A DNA stretch of 64,000 nucleotides from Mucilaginibacter dorajii (GTDB taxonomy: Bacteria > Bacteroidota > Bacteroidia > Sphingobacteriales > Sphingobacteriaceae), in assembly GCF_024808255.1 (NCBI RefSeq), contig NZ_JANTYS010000006.1:186001-250000 (forward strand). Reading direction: 5' to 3'. A program made the position numbers and the translations under genes. Shown here piece by piece: positions 17,844 through 27,183 of this stretch. The notes under the pieces were generated by a model. That model was not told the origin of the DNA. It worked only from the letters and a program-made list of their open reading frames with translations, and searched no databases. Position 1 is the stretch's first letter; every line of letters begins with the position of its first letter.

Positions 17844-19997
17844 ATGAATAAAAAATTACTCTTATTATCCGGCGTTCTGCTGTTTTTTAGCGCGGCAACT
17901 TTATCCGTTTTTGCTAATCAAAAATCGTTGCCAACCGATACATCTCTTAATAAATACAATGTAAGCTGGAATACGCCTGGCCCGGGTTCGGCACAATCCA
18001 TGCCTTTGGGTAATGGCGATATCGGTCTCAACGTATGGGTCGAAAAAAATGGGGATCTGCTATTTTATATCAGCAAAACCGACGCCTGGGGCGGTGAATT
18101 GGATGCTGAAAAAGATGACTGGATGAAACAGGGCGGCGTACTCATGAAGCTGGGCAGGGTACGGGTGTCGGTAACACCCAATCCGATAGCAGGCAACGCT
18201 GTTTTTAGGCAGGTACTTAAGCTAAGTACCGGTGAAATAACCGTTCATGAAGGAACCGGGCTTAATCGTGTTGATATGCGGGTTTGGGTTGATGCTAATC
18301 ACCCGGTAATTAAGGTTGAAACTAAAAGCGCCGGCCCATCCATCGTTAATGTTAAACTCGAAAACTGGCGTGCGGGTATTACCGATACCGTTTTAAATAA
18401 CCAAAAAGGTGATATAACCTGGTATCATCATAACAAGCCCACTGCTGATCCGCATTTGGCTAACCTTACATTTGGCGCGGTCATTAAAGGCATGGGGCTG
18501 CTTAATAAGAATGATAGCACTTTAAGCTCAGCAAAAGCAAGCAAGTCGCAGTTTATCTCTATATATCCTTTAACCAGTGTTGCTGCAAATGGCAAGGTGT
18601 GGTTTAAACAACTTCAGTCACAAATCATTCAAATTGAAAAACTGAATCCCCTGCAAACCCGACTGGCTCACAACCAATGGTGGCAGCAATTTTGGCAGCG
18701 CAGTCATGTATTTGTTACCGGCGATAGTTTGGCTTATAAAACCACACAAGGCTATTTATTGCAACGCTTTGTTACTGCTTGCGCCGGTAGAGGGGCTTTT
18801 CCCATTAAGTTCAACGGATCTATTTTTGTGGTTGATAACCCCGCCCGAAACGCTAATGCCGATTTCAGGGCATGGGGTGGCCAATACTGGTTTCAAAATA
18901 CCCGGGCCATGTATTGGCCAAGGCTAATGGCCGGCGATTTTGACATGATGCTGCCGCTGTTTAATATGTACGCCAAAATTTTGCCTTCAGATGCCGCGCA
19001 GGTACAGCAATACTATCACCATGGCGGCGCTTACTTTGCCGAAACCTCGCCTTTTTGGGGTGGTTTAAGCTATGTAGGTCCCGAGGTAAAAGCCAATTAT
19101 ACTGCCCACTATTTTACGCCGATATTGGAGTTAAGCATGATGATGCTTGATTATTATGAATATACCGGCAATGAGGACTTTGCCCAAAAAACATTGCTGC
19201 CCATAGCTACCGCCGGCTTGCAATTTTTTGATGAGCACTTTAAGCGCGATAGTACCGGCAAACTCCTGCTCGATCCGGATAATTCCATTGAAATGTTTTG
19301 GAAAGTACATAACCCGGCTCCGGATATTGCGGGACTGCATGCCGTGCTCAGTCGGATGATTAATTTACCGGCAAACCTTGTTGATGAAGAAAAAAGGTCT
19401 GATTGGCAAAGATTTTATAACGAATTACCACCGCTGCCTGCTGCGACCGATAATGGACAAACTATATTGTTGCCTTATACCGGCCCGCAAACAATTAAGT
19501 CAAACAATAGCGAGAACCCCGAATTGTATGCCATTTATCCCTTTAGGCTTTATGGCTTAGGTAAACCTGGTTTGGATGTGGCCATAAACACATTTAACAC
19601 CCGCAAACAGCGGGCAAAAGGTTGCTGGGTACAAGATCCCATCCAGGCAGCTATGATAGGTGATGCCGGTGTAGCTAAAGATTATGTGAGTTTTGCCCTT
19701 ACCCGTAAAGATAAAAATGTTAGATTCCCTGCTTTTTGGGAAGGGGGGAACGACTATTTGCCCGACGAGGATAACGGTGGCAATGGCGAAAATGGACTGC
19801 AACAAATGCTGATGCAGGTTGATGGCAAAAAAATCATGCTGTTACCCGCCTGGCCCGCCGGTTGGGATGCCGATTTTAAACTCAATGCACCTTATAATAC
19901 AACCGTGGAGGGCAAAATAGTGAACGGTAAACTTATCAATGTTAAGGTTACACCAGCAACCCGTATGGCCGATGTGGTGGATTTGAGCAAGAAATAA
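17844..19997 (+). CDS. DUF5703-containing secreted protein, probable glycosidase
   Basis: The 717-residue protein has a signal peptide (MNKKLLLLSGVLLFFSAATLSVFA). Its N-terminal domain has the DUF5703 pattern NVSWNTPGPGSAQSMPLGNGDIGLN, then GDLLFYISKTDAWGG and KLGRVRVSVTPNP. The C-terminal half looks like a helical (alpha/alpha)6 barrel in the style of GH95/GH65 proteins (QYWFQNTRAMYWPRLMAGDFD, LPIATAGLQFFDEHF). DUF5703 is recurrent beside glycan-utilisation genes, but I know of no established activity. Its place after GH92 makes it a candidate new mannan- or side-chain-acting enzyme. A probable terminator lies upstream, so it may have its own promoter. Confidence 0.75.
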   Translation: MNKKLLLLSGVLLFFSAATLSVFANQKSLPTDTSLNKYNVSWNTPGPGSAQSMPLGNGDIGLNVWVEKNGDLLFYISKTDAWGGELDAEKDDWMKQGGVLMKLGRVRVSVTPNPIAGNAVFRQVLKLSTGEITVHEGTGLNRVDMRVWVDANHPVIKVETKSAGPSIVNVKLENWRAGITDTVLNNQKGDITWYHHNKPTADPHLANLTFGAVIKGMGLLNKNDSTLSSAKASKSQFISIYPLTSVAANGKVWFKQLQSQIIQIEKLNPLQTRLAHNQWWQQFWQRSHVFVTGDSLAYKTTQGYLLQRFVTACAGRGAFPIKFNGSIFVVDNPARNANADFRAWGGQYWFQNTRAMYWPRLMAGDFDMMLPLFNMYAKILPSDAAQVQQYYHHGGAYFAETSPFWGGLSYVGPEVKANYTAHYFTPILELSMMMLDYYEYTGNEDFAQKTLLPIATAGLQFFDEHFKRDSTGKLLLDPDNSIEMFWKVHNPAPDIAGLHAVLSRMINLPANLVDEEKRSDWQRFYNELPPLPAATDNGQTILLPYTGPQTIKSNNSENPELYAIYPFRLYGLGKPGLDVAINTFNTRKQRAKGCWVQDPIQAAMIGDAGVAKDYVSFALTRKDKNVRFPAFWEGGNDYLPDEDNGGNGENGLQQMLMQVDGKKIMLLPAWPAGWDADFKLNAPYNTTVEGKIVNGKLINVKVTPATRMADVVDLSKK

Positions 19998-20414
19998 GAT
20001 ACGTAAACCCCAATGTCATGCCGAACTTGTTTCGGCACTCCAATGCTAAGTATACTTCATGCGGGGCACTTGCTGTATGGGTTCCTCATCCGTTAGTTAA
20101 CGGACGGGATGACTTCTGTTTTATAACTTGTCGTTGATGGCCTTTTGATATTTTACATTAAAATCTACCCCATGCCAATCGTCTTGAATAGCTGGTAAAA
20201 ATTTAATGGCAAATTAATATTATCAATGGTTAAATTAGTATCTATACACTACGTGCGGCTTAATTGAATTGTAACTTGCATTATACTACCAAATGTTTCA
20301 AATGTGTATTGTATTTATTGTAATTTAGCCTGTCGGCGGGTTAAACACGCTGGTGCCAATTATAAATTACAGCGCAGGTACTTAAGTTGCAATACTTAGT
20401 GTGTACGTATAAAC
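19998..20414. other. Intergenic region with a dispersed-repeat-like hairpin
   Basis: No gene is supported. TGCCGAA (20019-20025) and TTCGGCA (20031-20037) form a 7-base stem with a CTTGT loop, followed by a CATCCGT/ACGGACGGGATG dyad (about 20088-20111). Such elements starting GTCATGCCGAA recur between genes in Bacteroidota, as I recall it. Bases 20150-20414 should contain the promoter of the kelch-type regulator. TAACTTGC near 20272 loosely resembles a -7 box. Confidence 0.45.
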
Positions 20415-22976
20415 ATGAGATTCTTTTTATCAGGTATAATAACGGTTATTTTATCAAATTTCCTTTTCCTGTTGCCTGCCGGTGCGCAGTCATATGGGTT
20501 AGGGTTTTATAGTCATGAGGTAGTGCAGGATAAACGCACTACGTTAGATCTTAGTGTAAACAACGTTAGGCCAAAAGATAACCTCGATGTTTACTTCGAT
20601 CTATCTTTTATGCCTAATCATGTGATCTATTTTGGTTACATATTAAGGCTTATTGGCGATGATAAACAAAACATCGACCTTGTTTATGATAACCAGGCCA
20701 ATACCAAACACTTTAAAATCATCATTGGCGAGCGCCTTTCTAAAATATGCTTTAATATTGATGATAAGCTTTTGTTTGAGCACTGGAACAAACTACGGAT
20801 CGTTATCGACTATAAAAACGATAAGATCACTGTTTTTTCGGGTAAGGAAGCTTATAGCGAAAGCGGTCTGCAACTTAAGCCATGCGCTAACTATAAATTA
20901 CTTTTTGGCGCAAACGCTTACCGGCAATTTCAAACTACCGATTTACCGCCGCTAAAACTGCGGGACGTAAACGTATCACAAAACGGGACGCTGCTCAGTA
21001 ACTGGCCACTTAACGAGTGGGAGGGCAACGTAGCCAACGAAACCGTTAACCAAAACAACGGTACTATTACAAACCCACTATGGATTAAATCGCGGCACCG
21101 CAACTGGCAAATGGAAAAGGAGTTTACCGTACCCGGCGATGCCAGTGTAACCTTTGATGCCGCCACCGAAAGGGTTTTAGTAATAAGCCAGGATTCGTTA
21201 TTTGCCTATACGGTTAATAAAACACCACAAATTATCAGCACGGCTTATAATTCTGGGCGGCAGTTGTTGGTGCCCGGCGATCAGGCGCTTTACAGTAACG
21301 ATAAGCTATACTACCTGTATATTGACCAATTGGCCGTTGGTACCTATGATTTTGGTGCTAAGCGCTGGAACAAGGGTTTTACTAACCTGGCTACCAATAA
21401 CGGGCACTTTAATAAGTTTTTCAGCAAGGCTGATAGCTCGATATACACCATTGGCGGCTATGGCCAGTTAATTTATAAAGACAGCGTAAAACGCTATAAT
21501 GTAATAACCAACACCTGGCAAAAAGTAACAGTTAAGGGCGATACTTTTACCCCCCGTTACCTGGCCGGTTTGGGGACAAATACGGTGGGCGATACAGCCT
21601 ATGTTATTGGTGGGTACGGGAGTGCATCGGGTCAGCAAATTGTAAATCCGCGTAATTTGTATGATATGATGCGGTTTTCGGTTAAAGATAAATCGTTTAA
21701 AAAACTGTTTACCATCGATGTAAAGAACGAGGATTTTGTGTTTTCAAATTCGCTGGTTATCAATGAAAAGGAACGATCATACTACGGACTGATATTCCCT
21801 CAGCATAAATTCAACTCAAACCTTCAGCTTATCCGCGGCTCCCTGGATAAGGCAAAATACCAGCTGGTGGGCGATACTATCCCCTTTTTGTTTCACGATA
21901 TTCATTCCTTTTCAGATTTGTACTACCTGCCACATAGCAGCAAATTTTTGGCTGTGACTTTGTTTCGGGAAAATGATCGTACGCGCATTAAAATTTATTC
22001 GCTGCTAAGCCCACCCGAACCATTAGATGATCGTGTTGTTGAAATTAGCCATGCGGGTTACCTGTTGTGGATAGCAATAAGCGGTATTGTTTTATTGGCG
22101 ATAGCAGGTTATTTTGTTTTTGTTAAAAGAAAAAAACAATTGGTTATTCCCGGGCCACAATATCAGCCCAAAACCGTATTGGTACCACCCGTTACGGATC
22201 AACAGCTCGAACCGGAAGTTTTGTTATTTGACGATGACCATACCAAAAGCCATTGCAAAAACTCCATATTTTTATTTGGCGATCTGCAACTTTTTACGCC
22301 CGAAGGCAATGAAATCACCAAATATTTTACGCCGCTGTTAAAAGAATTGTTCCTGGTTATTTTATTGTACTCGGTAAAATTGGATAGGGGGGTAAGCTCC
22401 GAAAAATTGAACGAGATTCTTTGGTTTGATAAATCAGAAAAAAGCGCCCGCAACAACCGCTCAGTAAATATTGCCAAGCTTAAATCGCTGTTAGATAAAA
22501 TGGGCCATTGCCAGTTATCAAAAGATACCGGTTACTGGAAAATTGAGATAGGTTACAGTCATATCCTGGTCGATTATCATAATTACCTTAATATCGTATC
22601 CAACAAAACCAAGCTTAATAAACAGAAGATCATTCACCTTACGCACATAACTCAGCGGGGTAATTTTTTATCAAACATTGAATACGAGTGGCTGGATACT
22701 TTTAAATCCGAAGTATCAAACGAGATCATTGACTGCTACCTGAGCTTTGCAGGTTCGGTGCCAATTGCCGACGACCCTGAATTTTTGATCAAACTGGCCA
22801 ATGATATCTTCTATTTCGACCCGGTAAATGAGGAGGCCATGATCTTAAAGTGCAAAGCCCTTGCGCATATCGGCAAACATTCGCTGGCCAAAAATACTTT
22901 TGAAAGCTTTAATAAAGAGTATAAAGCTATTTACGGCGAGGCTTTTGAGCGCGATTTCCATTCAATTCTTGAATAA
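20415..22976 (+). CDS. Membrane-tethered regulator: LamG-like and kelch-like sensor with winged-helix/BTAD output
   Basis: The 853-residue protein has a signal peptide (ending LPAGAQ), a concanavalin/LamG-like beta domain (about 30-200), kelch-type beta-propeller repeats (about 235-540; IYTIGGYGQ and YNVITNTWQKV, AYVIGGYGS), one membrane helix (about 549-571, LLWIAISGIVLLAIAGYFVF, then KRKK) and a cytoplasmic C-terminus. That C-terminus begins with a winged-helix domain (about 615-712, IFLFGDLQLFTPEG to YWKIEIGY) of the OmpR/SARP type and ends in a helical TPR-like BTAD region. This suggests a one-component factor that senses glycan in the periplasm and binds DNA while membrane-bound. It precedes GH92 and GH99-like genes, its likely targets. 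The domain calls are by eye. Confidence 0.72.
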   Translation: MRFFLSGIITVILSNFLFLLPAGAQSYGLGFYSHEVVQDKRTTLDLSVNNVRPKDNLDVYFDLSFMPNHVIYFGYILRLIGDDKQNIDLVYDNQANTKHFKIIIGERLSKICFNIDDKLLFEHWNKLRIVIDYKNDKITVFSGKEAYSESGLQLKPCANYKLLFGANAYRQFQTTDLPPLKLRDVNVSQNGTLLSNWPLNEWEGNVANETVNQNNGTITNPLWIKSRHRNWQMEKEFTVPGDASVTFDAATERVLVISQDSLFAYTVNKTPQIISTAYNSGRQLLVPGDQALYSNDKLYYLYIDQLAVGTYDFGAKRWNKGFTNLATNNGHFNKFFSKADSSIYTIGGYGQLIYKDSVKRYNVITNTWQKVTVKGDTFTPRYLAGLGTNTVGDTAYVIGGYGSASGQQIVNPRNLYDMMRFSVKDKSFKKLFTIDVKNEDFVFSNSLVINEKERSYYGLIFPQHKFNSNLQLIRGSLDKAKYQLVGDTIPFLFHDIHSFSDLYYLPHSSKFLAVTLFRENDRTRIKIYSLLSPPEPLDDRVVEISHAGYLLWIAISGIVLLAIAGYFVFVKRKKQLVIPGPQYQPKTVLVPPVTDQQLEPEVLLFDDDHTKSHCKNSIFLFGDLQLFTPEGNEITKYFTPLLKELFLVILLYSVKLDRGVSSEKLNEILWFDKSEKSARNNRSVNIAKLKSLLDKMGHCQLSKDTGYWKIEIGYSHILVDYHNYLNIVSNKTKLNKQKIIHLTHITQRGNFLSNIEYEWLDTFKSEVSNEIIDCYLSFAGSVPIADDPEFLIKLANDIFYFDPVNEEAMILKCKALAHIGKHSLAKNTFESFNKEYKAIYGEAFERDFHSILE

Positions 22977-23034
22977 ATACGTCATAAACGATATTTTCTG
23001 TCGTAATTAATGAAATATTAATAGTTCATTAAGG

Positions 23035-23046
23035 TTTGCCGGCAAA
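23035..23046. promoter_or_regulatory. Candidate operator palindrome before GH92
   Basis: TTTGCCGGCAAA is a perfect 12-base palindrome 33 bases before the GH92 start. It is nested in a wider GTTTGC...GCAAAC inverted pair (23034-23061). It lies in the only gap between the kelch-type regulator and its presumed target operon. A short palindrome like this can arise by chance. Confidence 0.3.
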
Positions 23047-23079
23047 TTTGAGCCTGCAAACCAATTATAAATTTTACAA

Positions 23080-25329
23080 ATGGATATCTCATTTCCCTGG
23101 TTATTAAAGCCGGTAGTTTTAGGTACTTTATTGATTGTTACTACGCTAACCATCTGCAATGCGCAAACCACTACCGATGGCAATTTAAAATACATCGATC
23201 CGCGTATTGGTAACGTGGGGCAACTGCTGGAGCCAACCAGGCCAACCATGCACCTGCCCAACCAAATGATACGGATGTACCCCAAACGGGCCGATTATAT
23301 TGATGACCAGATCTCCAGTTTTCCGCTCAATATGGTATCGCACCGTTTGGGCGAGGTTTTTGCCATTAAGCCCGATACAAAAACGCTTAGCCCTGCTTCA
23401 TGGGACGAAAAGATGCCTTATGACCATGATCTGGAAATTACCCGCCCATGGTATTACTCTACTTATTTAATTGATAAGGACATCACCGTTGAATTTGCGC
23501 CAGGCAAAAAGGTAGGGATGTTCAAATTTACCTTCCCCGCCAAAAGCGCGGCAAAGAGCGTTTTGTTTAATGTTTATAATGACGGCGATGCCAAATTTAG
23601 CTTTACCAATGGCAGCGAGCTAAGCGGGATGGAAACCTATAACGGCGATATTAAAATTTACGTTTACGGTCGTTTTAACGCTAATGGAACAGCGGGTGTT
23701 AACAAAGATGGTGCGCTAACAAAAGATGCAGCTATAGCGGGGAAAGACGTTAAATCTTACATCACTTTTGGCGCGGGTAGCCCCGATGTGGTGGAATTTA
23801 AATATGCCATATCATACGTTAGCGAACAACAGGCTAAACAAAACTTTAAGGACGAATTTACCGGGATTGATTTCAATACATTAACCCTGGCTGGTAAAGC
23901 AACCTGGGCAAAAGTGGTTAACCAGATAGAAATAGCCGGTGGTACCGAAGCGCAGCGCCGGTCGTTTTACACTGCCTTATACCGCTGCAACGAGCGGATG
24001 GTGAATATTAATGAGGATGGACACTATTATAGCGGATACGATAAAAAGATTCATGACAGTAACCGCCCGTTTTATGTAGATGATTGGGTTTGGGATACTT
24101 ACCTGGCCTTGCACCCTTTACGCTCAATCCTGAACCCAACGATGGAGTCAGATATGCTGAACTCTTACGTTACCATGTACCAGCAAAGCGGATGGATGCC
24201 TACTTTTCCCGTGTTGTTTGGCGATAACCCCTGCATGAACGGTTTTCACTCTACGGTAATGTTTTTGGATGATTACCGTAAAGGCATCCGTGGTTTTGAT
24301 ATAGAAAAAGCCTATGAGGGCGTTCATAAAAACGCTACCCAGGCAACTATGCTGCCATGGGAAAACGGTGCCAAATGTGAGCTTGATGATTTCTATTACG
24401 ATAAAGGCTATTTACCGGCCCTCCAAAAAGGCGAAAAGGAAACCGTAAGCCTGGTGCACTCTTTTGAAAAGAGACAGGCAGTTGCGGTTACCCTTGGCGG
24501 CAGTTATGACGATTGGGCGGTTGGGCAGCTGGCTACCGAGTTACACAAAACCAACGATCAATCCATATTTGCCAAACGTGCCCTTAACTATAAAAACCTG
24601 TGGAACGACGATAAAAAGATGTTTATCCCCAAAGATAAAGATGGCAACTGGATCAACATAGATCCTAAATTTGACGGTGGCCTTGGTGGCAGGGATTACT
24701 ACGATGAAAACAACGGTTGGACCTACCTTTGGCAGGTACAACACGATATCCCCGGTCTGGTTGGTTTAATGGGCGGTAATGATGCTTTCCAGGCCAAACT
24801 CGATCAGTTATTCCGTGAGGGGCTGGACAGGAGCAAATACCAGTTTTGGGCCAAGTTTCCCGATGCTACGGGGCTGGTTGGACAATACTCCATGGGTAAC
24901 GAGCCAAGCTTTCATATCCCGTACCTGTACAACTACGCCGGCGCACCCTGGAAAACCCAGAAACGGGTAAGGTTTTTACTGGATGTTTGGTACAAGGATA
25001 GCATTTTTGGCATCCCCGGGGATGAAGATGGCGGTGGCATGTCGGCCTTTGTGGTGTTCTCTTCTATGGGTTTTTATCCAATAACACCCGGCAAACCGGT
25101 TTACACTATAGGTAGCCCGGTGTTTAGTAAGGTTACCATCAATTTGCAAAATGGCAGACAGTTTAGGTTGATCGCCAATAACTGTTCGGTAGTTAATAAA
25201 TATATTCAAAGCGCCAAATTTAATGGTAAGGTATTAAACAAGCCCTGGTTTACGCATGAACAGCTTACTGCCGGTGGTCTGCTTGAACTGCAAATGGGGC
25301 CAAAACCAAATAAAAGCTGGGGTATTTGA
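23080..25329 (+). CDS. Secreted GH92-family alpha-mannosidase, divergent type
   Basis: The 749-residue protein has a signal peptide (VVLGTLLIVTTLTICNAQ) and GH92 architecture: YIDPRIGNVGQLLEPTRPTMHLPNQM, DDWVWDTYLALHPL, DENNGWTYLWQVQHD (near residue 543), GNEPSFHIPYLYNY (near 606) and GDEDGGGMSAFVVFSSMGFYP (near 647). The acidic loop GDEDGGG differs from the GNDDAGQ of the first GH92, and EGTARQY is replaced by ENNGWTY, so linkage preference probably differs (GH92 members cover several mannose linkages). It starts 103 bp after the kelch-type regulator and 37 bp before the GH99-like gene, likely one operon with the latter. Confidence 0.92.
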   Translation: MDISFPWLLKPVVLGTLLIVTTLTICNAQTTTDGNLKYIDPRIGNVGQLLEPTRPTMHLPNQMIRMYPKRADYIDDQISSFPLNMVSHRLGEVFAIKPDTKTLSPASWDEKMPYDHDLEITRPWYYSTYLIDKDITVEFAPGKKVGMFKFTFPAKSAAKSVLFNVYNDGDAKFSFTNGSELSGMETYNGDIKIYVYGRFNANGTAGVNKDGALTKDAAIAGKDVKSYITFGAGSPDVVEFKYAISYVSEQQAKQNFKDEFTGIDFNTLTLAGKATWAKVVNQIEIAGGTEAQRRSFYTALYRCNERMVNINEDGHYYSGYDKKIHDSNRPFYVDDWVWDTYLALHPLRSILNPTMESDMLNSYVTMYQQSGWMPTFPVLFGDNPCMNGFHSTVMFLDDYRKGIRGFDIEKAYEGVHKNATQATMLPWENGAKCELDDFYYDKGYLPALQKGEKETVSLVHSFEKRQAVAVTLGGSYDDWAVGQLATELHKTNDQSIFAKRALNYKNLWNDDKKMFIPKDKDGNWINIDPKFDGGLGGRDYYDENNGWTYLWQVQHDIPGLVGLMGGNDAFQAKLDQLFREGLDRSKYQFWAKFPDATGLVGQYSMGNEPSFHIPYLYNYAGAPWKTQKRVRFLLDVWYKDSIFGIPGDEDGGGMSAFVVFSSMGFYPITPGKPVYTIGSPVFSKVTINLQNGRQFRLIANNCSVVNKYIQSAKFNGKVLNKPWFTHEQLTAGGLLELQMGPKPNKSWGI

Positions 25330-25366
25330 CCTAACCAAATAATCAAAATATAAAAGATCTATCCTG

Positions 25367-26626
25367 ATGAAAAAACAAGTTTTTAGCATCTTGCTGTTAT
25401 TGGTATGCGCTGTTGGGTATGCCCAAAAGCACAGTAAAACATCGGCGTTTAAAAGTTACAAAGGGCTGGTGATGGCCGGGTACCAGGGCTGGTTTAACGC
25501 GCCCGGCGATGGCGCGGGCCGCTGGTGGAACCACTATGTATCGCACGGAAAATTTGAACCGGGCTACACCAATATTGATATATGGCCTGATGTAAGTGAA
25601 TATAAAAAAACGTACCTGTCGCCGTTTAAACATGCCGATGGTACTGATGCCTACCTGTATAGTTCTTATGATTCGTCATCGGTTGAAACGCACTTTAAAT
25701 GGATGCAGCAATACGGCGTTGATGGCGTATTTGTACAGCGTTTTATTGGCGATGTACAGCGGGGCAGAGGACGTAACCATAACGACGTAGTTTTAGGCAA
25801 CGCGCTCAAATATTCTGAAAAATATCACCGGGCTATTTCGGTAATGTATGATCTTTCGGGTATGCAGGCCGGCGGCGATTCGTTGGTGATCAAAGATTGG
25901 AAACATTTGATAGATAGCCTAAAACTTACCAACCGTGGTAATAAACAAACCTGGCTTTACCATAACGGCAAACCGTTAGTGGCTGTTTGGGGTGTTGGTT
26001 TTAACGACGGCCGTAGGTACGGCCTTGCGGAAGCTGAAAGGATCATCAATTTTTTAAAGAACGACCCGGTTTACGGTGGTTGCGCCATTTTATTAGGTGT
26101 ACCAACCTACTGGCGCGATTTTGGGAGCGATACCGAAAAAGACCCGCACCTGCATGATCTGCTGCGCAAGGTTGATATTGTGCATCCCTGGTTTGTGGGC
26201 CGGTTTAACGAAGATGCATATCCCAAATTTCAGGCCCGTATAGTTGACGATATAGCCTGGTGCAAGGCTAATAAGGTTGATTATGTACCAACCGTGTTCC
26301 CAGGCTTTAGCTGGCATAACATGAACCCGCGTGCCCCGCAAAACCAGATTCCCCGCAACCGCGGTCATTTTTATTGGAAACAGATTTGCGGAGCTATAAA
26401 CAGTGGTGCAGGTATGTTGTACATAGCCATGTTTGATGAAGTTGATGAAGGCACAGCCATCTTAAAAGCCTCCAAAAATCCGCCGGTAGGCTTAAGTACT
26501 TTTGTAAATTATGAAGTTGGCATCCCCAATGATTATTACCTGTATTTAACCGGCTACGCCGCCAAAATGCTCAGGAAACAGGTACCTTTTACCAGTGACG
26601 TTCCGTTACCTGTAAATCATAAATGA
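25367..26626 (+). CDS. Secreted GH99/GH71-like glycoside hydrolase
   Basis: The 419-residue protein has a signal peptide (LLLLVCAVGYAQ) and the family hallmark VMAGYQGWFNAPGDG near the N-terminus. The ExxE pair of GH99 enzymes appears as Glu358 and Glu361 in MFDEVDEGTAI. GH99 enzymes are endo-alpha-mannosidases or endo-mannanases; this GH71/99-like branch is related, but its exact substrate is not established. It follows the divergent GH92 by 37 bp, giving an endo- plus exo-mannosidase pair. A terminator hairpin lies about 100 bp downstream. It is paralogous to the convergent gene at 27240. Confidence 0.85.
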   Translation: MKKQVFSILLLLVCAVGYAQKHSKTSAFKSYKGLVMAGYQGWFNAPGDGAGRWWNHYVSHGKFEPGYTNIDIWPDVSEYKKTYLSPFKHADGTDAYLYSSYDSSSVETHFKWMQQYGVDGVFVQRFIGDVQRGRGRNHNDVVLGNALKYSEKYHRAISVMYDLSGMQAGGDSLVIKDWKHLIDSLKLTNRGNKQTWLYHNGKPLVAVWGVGFNDGRRYGLAEAERIINFLKNDPVYGGCAILLGVPTYWRDFGSDTEKDPHLHDLLRKVDIVHPWFVGRFNEDAYPKFQARIVDDIAWCKANKVDYVPTVFPGFSWHNMNPRAPQNQIPRNRGHFYWKQICGAINSGAGMLYIAMFDEVDEGTAILKASKNPPVGLSTFVNYEVGIPNDYYLYLTGYAAKMLRKQVPFTSDVPLPVNHK

Positions 26627-26724
26627 TGATAAAGCTTTGTAACTGAATTTCGGGTTATGTTTAAAAGCTTTTTATAAAATACCCTTTAGGGGTTTAGTTG
26701 ATGTTATCAAAGCTATTGATAACC

Positions 26725-26752
26725 GTGTGCCCGGGGTGAGATACGGGCACAC
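26725..26752 (+). terminator. Terminator-like hairpin after the GH99-like gene
   Basis: GTGTGCCCG (26725-26733) pairs perfectly with CGGGCACAC (26744-26752), followed by TTATTTTA. The loop GGGTGAGATA resembles the loop GATTGAGATA of the hairpin at 38051-38078. Confidence 0.65.
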
Positions 26753-26800
26753 TTATTTTAGGTATGCTGTCCGAATTCTCCGATATCGGGCGATTATGCC

Positions 26801-27100
26801 TCAGGGCAAACGCATCTAATTGGGTTAACATAACTTAACACTTTTTAGATATTATACAACTTAATTACCTGTTAGTCAATTTGTTGTATTTTTACATGGT
26901 TAACACAAAACTGCTGTATCGCGCAATTTAGGCGCGCCCCAATATTTGCGCCTGTGGTTACCCAATACAGGTGGCTAATGGACCTGGATCTTTTAACCAG
27001 GATCGGGCGATAAAAACAGGGTATCGTTTGATGTTTATATATTCCGTTAGCTATTGGTTATTAAATATGCTGCTTAGGCTCATTATTATTTAAAGGCAAA
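26801..27100. mobile_element. Old copy of a MITE-like element (right end degraded, boundary approximate)
   Basis: The left end has the 17-base terminal repeat TCAGGGCAAACGCATCT (26801-26817), identical to that of the element at 44211. About 230 bases then align with that copy at roughly three-quarters identity by eye, including ATTGGGTTAACATAACTTAACA, GTATTTTTACA, GCGCAATTTAGGCGC and ATAAAAACA. The matching right terminal repeat is not recognisable and no target duplication is seen. Compensation in the central hairpin is lost. It lies between two convergent GH99-like genes and has no coding capacity. Confidence 0.65.
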
Positions 27101-27122
27101 AACGATTTTGTAGTCAGAGACA

Positions 27123-27145
27123 GATCGAAGTCGGAGACTTCGATC
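27123..27145. repeat. REP-like perfect hairpin
   Basis: GATCGAAGTC (27123-27132) and GACTTCGATC (27136-27145) form a perfect 10-base stem with a GGA loop. There is no T run on either side, so a repetitive extragenic palindrome is more likely than a terminator. Confidence 0.5.
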
Positions 27146-27183
27146 AACAGTAGTTTTTGTAAACTCTTCCTAAATTTATACTT

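Noticed and set aside
26801..27100. Structured non-coding RNA as the sole explanation of the conserved block
   Set aside because: The other copy has terminal inverted repeats and a target duplication, so a mobile element explains the conservation better. The hairpin is not maintained by compensatory changes between the copies.
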